Of a stretch of DNA of 64,000 nucleotides, positions 56,443 through 64,000 are shown piece by piece. Numbering within the stretch: position 1 is the first letter of the stretch; each line of letters begins with the position of its first letter. Source of the stretch: Tricholoma matsutake (taxonomy: Eukaryota > Basidiomycota > Agaricomycetes > Agaricales > Tricholomataceae); assembly GCA_026075535.2 (NCBI GenBank), contig AP026540.1, forward strand, positions 6,200,001-6,264,000, read 5' to 3'. The translations under genes were made by a program, and so were the position numbers. The notes under the pieces are model-generated. The model had not been told where the DNA came from. It saw nothing but the letters and a program-made list of their open reading frames with translations, and searched no databases.

Positions 56443-58736
56443 ATGCTCTGGCTGTTTTCAAGTCTTTGCTGTCTACCTTTGCCATTGTGGATTTTGCTGG
56501 ATATTAGTTTTTTGCCCACAGCTGCTGCATTGTCAGAATTCAGCCCATTTCCAGAATTGACTTTCCTTTCATTCAGTCAATTCATCCAGAAAAACTTCCC
56601 AGATGACATCTCACTCTCGGCAGTTTTGTTACTGTTGTTTACAATGACTGAAAATCCCGATCTTCTCAGTTTACATGCAAGACAACAGTATTCGCTTGCA
56701 AAAGGAGAAAACATATCTACCATCAACAGTTGGATCAAAAGCTTGTCACGGGCAGTACATGCAAAAGTGAACAACAGTGCATCCCTATTGCATGAATCTG
56801 ACCGGTATGAAGGCATTTCTGAAAACCACATTGTCAGCAACATTGCAACCAAACTTGATGAATTGGCATGGCACTTGGGCCTCATCAAATACAACAAAAA
56901 GGGCCATCTAAAGACTGCTCTCAAGCCAATATCATATACAGCAATTGAAGCTGTGCATATCATTTGTCCTCAATCATATCAATGTGTCACAAGCGGATGT
57001 GGATTTTGGTCTCTGGTTCAGACAACCAAACCAAGAGACATTCCCCTGGTAACACTTGTGAAGAATAATACCATTCACAAGGATGTTCCAGTTCTTACTG
57101 GAAGATGCCCCAATTGCATGACATCATATAGTGCCAATCATGAGCGCACTCCAGAAATCAATGAAGAGAACCAGTTCACCAGCTTGTATTTGAATTCTGC
57201 CAAATTCCTCAAAGTTGGTCAAAGTGTATGGGTTGATCGGGTTTTCTCAAATGCTGTTGTGAATGCCATGTACAGCTTTCATGCTTCAGCCTCATCATAC
57301 ATGGAATTCTGGAACAATTCTTTTGGAAAAACACAGCAACATGGGTTTCATTGGTTGTCACGTCGTCAAATATGGCAGGCCTTTGTTCAAGAGTCCATCC
57401 GCACCATTGCTGCTTCTGCTGATACAGAGCTGTCAGTTCGGGATAATCTTGCAATTGGTGAAATTACAAAAGAAGCTTTCTCAATTCTTGGTGAAAATGG
57501 AGTTATCAGAGCTGCAGATCAACATGCTTGTTCAGAATGCACTCATGACTACATTGCAACAACTGCTGATACTACTCCAACTGCTCTTTCTGCTGCTGTG
57601 GTTGGAGTTGATGAGGTTGAACAATCCTCTCCACAACCTGCCGATTCCAGTTCTTCATCATCTTCTGGTTCAACATCTGCATCCACCTCTGAAGATGGCA
57701 TGGACATTGACAAAGCACCAGTAAAGATGGTAGTTGTTGATGGAACATGCTTTGGGCCAAAGCACTGTGCTTATGAAAACTGTGCAGATGATCTCATAAA
57801 CTATCGTGGTGCCATCTTTTGTGCAATACATAAACAAGCCCATGGTGCAAAATGCCGTGTTCACAACTGTGACAATGAAAAAATCAGAGCAACACAAGCA
57901 TGTCAACAGCATCAGCCACAATGGAAGAAATGCATTGCTCAACACAAAAGACAATCTGCACCTGGTTTCCGAAGAATTACACAAAGGCCAGCTGAAAACC
58001 TGCCATGGATTTCCAGAAATGAGCAAACAGAACAACCACATGATGAACCAATGGAGGAAACAGAGCACAAAAATTATTTCAGTGCTCCTAGCTTTTACTG
58101 TGTTGAAACAATATGTGCACCATGTGGTGTTGTGGTTGCCTGGGCAAAATTTCCAAAGGCTGAATCACCAACCAATATTTTGGCATTTTTGGAGAAGGTT
58201 TTTCATACTGAAGAGTCCAGACCAGATTACATTTGCATTGATAAAGCATGTCTGGTACTTTGAACTGCGCTCAGGAATGGATCATGGGAAAGGGCATGGG
58301 AAATGACAACACGATTTATTGTTGATGCTTATCATTACATCAACCACCGAGATGATGATGAACTTTGCAAGAAATGGTGTAATCCTGCACCAGCAGATGG
58401 CTCTGCACCTAATCTGGTTGTTGAAGCCAAAGATAAACAAGGCAAATCTTGTTTCAGATGTGCATTCAACACACAGGCAAGCTTTGATAATTGTTTCATG
58501 TAACAATAATACTGACTAACATGCAACAAACAGGCTTGTGAATGGTTAAATGCATGGATGGGAGGATATGAATCAATGTTGAAGAAAATGACAGCTGGTA
58601 ACTTCAACTGGTTTCTGCATAGCATGCTATTTTATCATACTAGACATGTTATTGCAAAACAAGAGGAAAAGGCAAGTAAGGCAAACAATAGTGATAGTGA
58701 TAGTGATAGTGATAGTGATAGTGATGATGACATGTA
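56443..58736 (+). pseudogene. KDZ transposase, CxC5/CxC6 type (KDZ2)
   Basis: The N-terminal part is PFPELTFLSFSQFIQKNFPD; the true first exon is uncertain (frame open from 56443, acceptor-like CCACAG near 56520). The CxC5-like cluster is CPQSYQCVTSGCGFW then GRCPNCMTSYS. A Ser-rich linker follows. The CxC6-like cluster has CAYENCADDLINYRGAIFC, CRVHNCD and CQQHQPQWKKC. The catalytic region is YICIDKACLVL, TGA at 58261-58263, TALRNGSW, then RFIVDAYHYINH and, after an unresolved junction at 58499-58534, ACEWLNAWMGGYESMLKKMT and FYHTRHVI. It ends in an SDSDSD tail, TAA at 58734-58736. Relatives have Arg at the TGA. Likely D-D-E residues remain. Confidence 0.85.
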
Positions 58737-58990
58737 ACAATTCTGTCTATGTTCAATGTTATTTATATGGATACATTTCTAAAACCAAGTTAGTCTATTA
58801 TACCAGATTCCACCAGAGTCCACTGGAATCCACTGGAATCCACTGGACTCCGGTCAGACTCCAGTTATTCCAGTTAGTCCGACCGGAATCTGACCGGAAT
58901 AACTGGAATAACTGGAGTCCGACTGGAATAACTGGAGTCCGACCAGAATAACCAGAGTCTGACCGGAATAGGTGGGGCAGTGTAAATTAC

Positions 58991-59001
58991 AGGCTTCAGC
59001 A
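58991..59001. repeat. Target duplication of KDZ2, right copy
   Basis: AGGCTTCAGCA followed by CTGGCATCG, which continues the G4 pol reading (PV before LKP on the minus strand). Joining the flanks removes one copy and restores frame. Confidence 0.8.
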
Positions 59002-60319
59002 CTGGCATCGTGCAACAGATGTGTTTAATCATCTGGAAGCAATGATTGTGCAATGGTCACCATAAAAAGGCTTGACCATTTTTTGTCATCGCTGAAAGGG
59101 GACTAGTGAAAGCAGTTATATCTGGCAGGAAATGTGCCAGATACTGCATGAGTCCCAGAAAATGCTGGACTTCGTGATAATTACGAGGAGCTTTCCACTC
59201 TCATATATGGGCCATTTTGTCGCTATCCACATGTAGGCCATGCTCGTCAATCATATGACCGAGACACTCTACCTTTTCAGGGTAGAGTTCACATTTCTCT
59301 GCACAGAGGTACAGAGAATGCTCATGTATTCTGTTAAACATGAGCTCCAGATGCTTCTGGTGTTCTTCAATTGTGTCGCTGAACACGAAGATATCGTCCA
59401 GGTAGGTGTGGATGAAGATTCCAATGTAATCTCAGAATATAGAGTTCATCAACCTTTGGAAGGTTGAGGGTGCATTGCAGTCACCTTGTTGCATAACAAG
59501 ACTCTCGTATATGCCTTGAACCGTTGAGAAGGCAGTTTTCCAGATGTCTTCTGGGGCAACTCAGACCTGCTCATAGGCATCGGAGAGGTCGATTTTTGAG
59601 CGGTACTTAGCTCGAGCAACATCAAGACAAATCAAGTCTTGATCAGGAAACGGTGTAACATCTTTCACCATGTTAGTGTTACATTTCACTGCATTGATCA
59701 CAGTGCAAAGTTTCCCAGTTTTCTTGGGAACAACTAGCATTGGAGTGGCTTTCTCCGCGCAGGCAGGACACCACCAGCCTGCTTTGCAGTACCTGGCTAT
59801 TTTCTCAGCGAGGGGTTTCCTCATCGAGTTGGGACATTTCAGAAGATAGTAGTTATACTTCTTCTTCTCATCCACCAATGGGATGTGGTGGTTTATGTCC
59901 CTCAAAGGAGGTAGTTTGTCAGGAACTCCATTGAGGTTGTCCTGACAAGATTGTTTCCACTCCTCTCGGAGGCATGGAAGGTCCTTTTTTGAAAGGGGTC
60001 CTTTGCATTTAGCTTTATTGGCCAGCTCTTCGCAAATTGTGAAGAGTATGTCTTTCAGGTCATTGACCTGATCTGGCGGAAGTACCACAGGGATAGAGGG
60101 GTTGAATCTGGCAGGTTCAAAATTGGGTCCCTCAGGGAATCTATCCCAAGTAAATTCCTGGACGATCTCTTCTAGATCGCCTTCTTCATCGCTCAAGGGT
60201 TTGTCTTCAGGTCCTAAAAGGACGGAGTCCGAAGGTTTTAGTGTAGACCGACGATGTTTGTCAACATCATCTACTTCTTCCATTTCAACATTCCTATGTC
60301 TAACAGACAGAGGTTGCAC
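59002..60319 (-). pseudogene. G4 reverse transcriptase
   Basis: Minus strand: WWCPACAEKATPMLVVPKKT, CTVINAVKCNTNMVKDVTPF, SKIDLSDAYEQV, TGA 59563-59561, [42 protein letters not shown] 59435-59433, DYIGIFIHTYLDDIFVFSDT (catalytic YLDD) and KCELYPEKVECLGHMIDEHG. Then TGA 59203-59201 followed by EWKAPRNYHEVQHFLGLMQY. At all three stops the surrounding motif predicts Arg. Otherwise the frame is continuous. Confidence 0.85.
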
Positions 60320-63300
60320 TTTTGTGGAACTCGGACCAGGCTTGTCTGGATCCTTCTTCTGTCATGTGGCCAGGAGGCTGCTCTCACATCACTCATCCTT
60401 GGGAGGTTGAGGATGCATAGCATGCCGATGGGCTTGCTTGAAAGTGTTAGGGCCCTCGATAATAGTATTGAGGCATTTGCCCTTGATGTGTACCTTGAGG
60501 CATTTGCCCTTGACGTGTACCTTGTCATGTTCAAAGTCTAAGACTATACTGTGTTTCCTCACAAAGATGGTGCCTAGAATGGCGTCATATCTATCAATGT
60601 TAACAACATCGAAATAATGGTTGTTTTTTATTTCACCAGTTTCAAAATCAGTGAATAGTCTGAAGTTTATCTTTGAATGGCTTCCAACGGTGCCTAATTG
60701 CAAGGGCACCGGTTCTTCCAATTTGTGGGCTTTAAGATTTGCTGACATGGCAAATTCTGGGGAAATTGAATCAGACGTGCAGCCTGAATTGAGGAGAACA
60801 AAAGCTTCAAGTTCATGAAGCTTCATTTTTGCCACAAAGCACCTGTTATCCTTCTCAGAGCGAGGAGGATGGGTTATTTTCTTAGAGGATTTCCTCAAAG
60901 TGGTCGTGCCTCTGAAGCATGGCTTGTTTTTGAATAGGTCGTCCATCATGACACCTAATCTTTCAGAAAATGATGGAGAATTTCTCCCTGTCTCGTCCTC
61001 AGAGTCTTCCTCTGAGTCAGACACCGACTGGGTGGATGGGCATCTGTCGGAGTCATCCTCCGAAAGGATTTCTCAGATCGCACCAAAGTGTTCTGATCCA
61101 GAATATTCACTGGTGTCACCCCCAGTGTCAGACTCCAAGTTGCACAGTTCACCTTCTGAACTATACTGAGAACCTTCAGGGTCCATGTCTGACAAGGCAG
61201 ACCCATACTCAGAGTGAGAGTTATTCTCTGAGTCGCTGTATGCTGCAGCGAGTCTCTCATTCATCGCAGAATGTGAATCTGAGTCCTGGGTAGGACTCGA
61301 ATGGTGCTCACCGCTTGGTTGAGCATGGGAGGTTTGGGGATCAGCCGTAGTCACTGATTGTTCTCGAGCAGCGTACATCTTAGCCAATGGTTTGGGCTGT
61401 CCGTACTTAGGGCAGCCCTTATCTGTGGAGTAGTGTGGACCTCCACAACTGTAACAAATCGGGTTCTTCTTGTCATCAGACCTTTTGTCTGATTTGGATC
61501 CGGAGTGTCTGGATGGTTTCCCTCCAGAACAATGATCTTTGTTATGGCGATCACTATCGCTGTGACTTTGAAGCTCCTTGGTAGGATACTTTGACCCTGG
61601 ATATTTAGAGCTATCATGATAGTTCTTATCATGTTTTTGAGAATGATCCCGGGATCAGTCATGAGACCGTTTGGGAGAAGGTTTTTTTGTTTTTTTGTTT
61701 TAGTTGAAGAGGATGTGCTCTTCGACTTGGTGGACTCCATTATACACTTCTTTTCATTGAAGCATTTTCTCATCTTACCAATTTCCTCTGCCTGGCAGGC
61801 AAAGTGTAGGATATCTTGCACTGAGCTTGTCTCAGCAGAACATCCTTTGTCTAGTACAAAGGATATGATGCTTGTGGGCAACCCAGTCACCAATTGCATC
61901 TTGAACGTAAATGGATTGGGTGCCTGTATCATCCTGGTAGCATAGCGCTCCAGTTTGTGGTAATAGCCCATAACACCCTCATTGGCGTTATAATCAATGT
62001 GCCAGAATTTGTCGGTCACATCGTGGGTTGCATTTTCATGCACAAACCGGTCGTATAGGCCAGTGATGACTTCTTTGAAAGTCCAGGCTGATCGTTGACG
62101 GTATGCCCCATCAATGCTGTCTTCAAACCAAGTGAGGGCAGTGTTCTCCAGGAACATCGCCGTATACTCAATGCAGTCTGAGTCCAGCTCAGGGCTGCAC
62201 ACCTTGTTCACCTTTAACCACTGAAGAAGGGCATTCAGCCATCTTTCAAAGGTCTTGGTGTCAGGTAATCCACCATACTTCGACAGATTGGGAACTCAGG
62301 GACCGTTCTTGCCTCCAGTGGCAGGAATTTCTGTCAAGACAGAGACCTTGTTGTCGATCTGTCTAGGAATCTTGGTATGGATGTCCCTCAAATATTTTGA
62401 GGGATGGTGAGAGCCTTTATCTTGATAAGAATTGGGATAGGAAGATGTAGACCAGTAAGGGCTACTTGATTCTCATGGGGTACCAGAACGTCCAGATGGG
62501 GTACATCTGGAAGAAGTGCGTGTTTGCACTCCTCGTTGGGGATTTGACAAGGCTCTGTGGGACACCTCTTCTTCGATTTGGGAAGAATGTTTGGTACTCT
62601 CACTGCTCGACATGCAATACGTCGAGTTGCTATCACTTCCATTACCATCATCCTTGGACCCATCTCCATCTGGTGGTCCTCCATGGCCTGCATGACTCTG
62701 CGCAGGCCATCTGGAATTTACAGATGGTGGGCTCTCTCGCTTTTGATGGCGAGATGAAGGGTCATCCTTATCCCAAGGTTGACCATCTTTGTCGAAATGG
62801 ATCCCCTGATCAGGGATCAAAGTGGGATCTCCGTCTTGGATATCGCCATCGCGTATCCTTTGAAGGACAATCCGGTTGTTGTTGATATAGTGTACCTTCT
62901 TTTTAGAAGGTAATTTATGAGGTAACTCAGGGGTCTGTAGATGTGGGGAACCACATCTGTGGCTGGAAGGATGTTCTCATTCCACTGGGTTAGTGGAACG
63001 AGGTTGGACAGGGTTGGGATCTCATTCCATTGCTGGGGAACGAGGTATAGTAGGGTTGATTATTTCCCTATGGGCAAAGTGACTGGCATAACTTAACGCC
63101 AGATCTTTAAGTTGGTTTTCCAACTTAATCGGTTCGAAATCTCTTGCATCCATGCAACTAGTGTTGCCACAGCTCAGCCGCGTTTTTTGCTACTTTGGGA
63201 AATAAAATAGCTAAAATTCTGAGAATATTTGAGGACCTAGATCACATGATAAGCCAAGGGGTCCTCTGCCAACTCTAAGTGAACTGACCACCGGTTCCCA

Positions 63301-63989
63301 TGTTATTTAAGCAGCTTGGATGGTGGCTTGCTAAGCCGCATTTTAAGCTGCTTACATAATGTGGGAATTGGTGGTTGGATCACTTAGAGTTGGCTGAGGA
63401 CCCCCTCGGCTTATCATGTGATCTAGGTCCTCAAATATTCTCAGAATTTTAGCTATTTTATTTCCCAAAGTAGCAAAAAAATGTGGCTGAGCCATGGCAA
63501 CACTACATGCAACAGGTAAACATATCCATTGCAATCTGAGCAAAATGCTCAGCTCCAAATTCATCATCCAACTCATCCTCTCGAGGTTTGGCCTTGAGGG
63601 GTCTTTTCTCTAGGCATCAGCACAGCTGATCGTCAGTGTTCATCGGTGTTGCAGGTGCTGATGCTGTTAAATCTGGCCATATGGCTGGGAATAATCCAGG
63701 TGTTTTGTACATCTGGCTGTTGTGGGGAAGATTGATACCACTACTGGGGGTAATCCAGTGGTTGTTGGGCTCTGGGGTCAATTCATCCAGAGGAGAAAGC
63801 TTTGGCAAGCCAGGAGGAGGTCCTGGATTGGAATGAGTGTCTCATCGACTGTTGTTTGATGAGAAAGATTTTCTGGATTTGGGTTCGCTGTCGTCGGCAT
63901 CCTCGATGGTGGGCCGTCGATGGTGTGGGCCAAGAGCAGAGGAATCGAGATTTCTCTAAGCGGCTGTATGCGCTTCGAGGGTCTGAAAG
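60320..63989 (-). pseudogene. G4 gag-protease
   Basis: The N-terminal disordered part runs from about 63989 (GPHHRRPTIEDADDSEPKSR) and is interrupted by a MITE at 63159-63505. The Gag core is at 62211-61800 (FLENTALTWFEDSIDGAYRQ, MGYYHKLERYATRMIQAPNP). The zinc knuckle ICYSCGGPHYSTDKGCPKYG is near 61450. Acidic Ser-rich linkers follow. The retropepsin site reads VLLNSGCTSDSIS near 60800, where the catalytic Asp is Asn (AAT). A 30-bp tandem duplication gives KVHVKGKCLKVHIKGKCL near 60470-60530. TGA occurs at 61657-61655 and 61075-61073, and several frame breaks lie between 61740 and 62700. Confidence 0.75.
63159..63505. mobile_element. hAT-type MITE, copy 2, inside G4 gag
   Basis: A 347-bp near-palindrome with ends TAGTGTTGCC / GGCAACACTA and perfect 8-bp flanks CATGCAAC (63151-63158, 63506-63513). 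It shares with copy 1 the internal blocks TTTGGGAAATAAA, AATATTTGAGGA and GCCAACTCTAAGTGA. The middle differs and contains AAGCAGCTTGGATGG. It interrupts gag between MDMFTC and MDARDFEP. Confidence 0.9.
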
Positions 63990-64000
63990 TGTTACGATTT
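63990..64000 (+). repeat. LTR-like terminus at the window edge
   Basis: TGTTACGATTT, preceded by GAAAG. The same 16 bases GAAAGTGTTACGATTT occur on the minus strand at 1890-1875 at the G1 LTR edge. It may be the inner end of the G4 5' LTR or the start of another LTR; the window ends too soon to tell. Confidence 0.4.

Larger units (their letters stand above)
53318..58990 (+). mobile_element. KDZ DNA transposon of CxC5/CxC6 type (KDZ2), 5.7 kb
   Basis: Ends match as inverted repeats GTACTTTACACTCCCCCACC and, reversed, GTAATTTACACTGCCCCACC. They are followed by clusters of TCCGGTC/GACCGGAATAACTGGA-type subterminal repeats (53335-53525 and 58800-58975). Flanked by 11-bp AGGCTTCAGCA duplications. 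It contains three genes on the plus strand: an Asp/Asn-rich protein, a GK-repeat protein and a transposase. It lies inside G4 pol. Confidence 0.9.
51071..63989 (-). mobile_element. Ty3/gypsy retrotransposon G4, split by KDZ2 and rearranged
   Basis: Minus-strand gag-protease (63989-60320), RT (60319-59002), then a 5.67-kb KDZ insertion, then RNase H and integrase zinc domain (53306-52196), an inverted integrase core (51738-52195) and integrase C-terminus with chromodomain (51737-51071). A hAT MITE interrupts gag. Many TGA codons. The outer boundary at 63990 begins TGTTACGATTT, an LTR-like end. Confidence 0.85.

Overview
This window looks like a repeat-rich chromosome segment of a basidiomycete fungus, most probably an Agaricomycete. 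The species cannot be named from the sequence. The reasons are short (about 50-60 bp) GT-AG introns, KDZ-class DNA transposons with cysteine-cluster transposases, tyrosine-recombinase (DIRS/Ngaro-like) retrotransposons, chromodomain Ty3/gypsy elements, and a small island of ordinary fungal genes.

Layout. 1-1.9 kb: 3' part of a minus-strand gypsy element (gag and LTR). 1.9-4.05 kb: a gag-protease gene without reverse transcriptase, bracketed by ~105-bp inverted repeats. 4.2-4.5 kb: a hAT-type MITE with an 8-bp target duplication. 5.06-6.87 kb: a degraded element with an Asp/Asn-rich ORF. 7.2-11.25 kb: a decayed YR retrotransposon (gag, RT, RNase H, tyrosine recombinase; minus strand). 11.34-24.66 kb: a 13.3-kb KDZ transposon with ~350-410-bp terminal inverted repeats, a transposase with a cysteine cluster, and four accessory genes, arranged as two divergent gene pairs plus one downstream gene. 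A hAT-like hairpin MITE sits inside one accessory gene.

25.4-33.9 kb is the host island: a BIM1-like copper-acquisition/LPMO-like GPI protein, a mitochondrial-type rhodanese, an RBM26/27-like CCCH+RRM protein, and a mitochondrial branched-chain aminotransferase. All four have intact splicing patterns, apart from one exon junction in the RBM26/27-like gene that I could not resolve. 34.7-35.5 kb: a TA-flanked Tc1/mariner-like remnant.

36.4-41.5 kb: a plus-strand gypsy element with stops and frameshifts. 41.99-48.04 kb: a nearly intact minus-strand chromodomain gypsy element with two 426-bp LTRs that differ at three sites I found. Its pol is broken by a single TGA, and it has a perfect self-priming site. 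48.6-51 kb: an unrecognised minus-strand ORF. 51.07-63.99 kb: a large minus-strand gypsy element that has been split by a 5.7-kb second KDZ element (53.3-59.0 kb, CxC5/CxC6 type, 11-bp direct repeats), has had its integrase core inverted, and carries a hAT MITE in gag.

Two themes run through the window. First, nested insertion: three DNA-transposon insertions into genes of other elements can be read with target-site duplications. Second, decay: nearly all inactivating nonsense changes are TGA, many where the family has arginine, and four catalytic-residue losses also fit CpG transitions. The host genes show none of this. The 13-kb KDZ element also carries a dispersed GGCATYGGC motif across termini, introns and exons.
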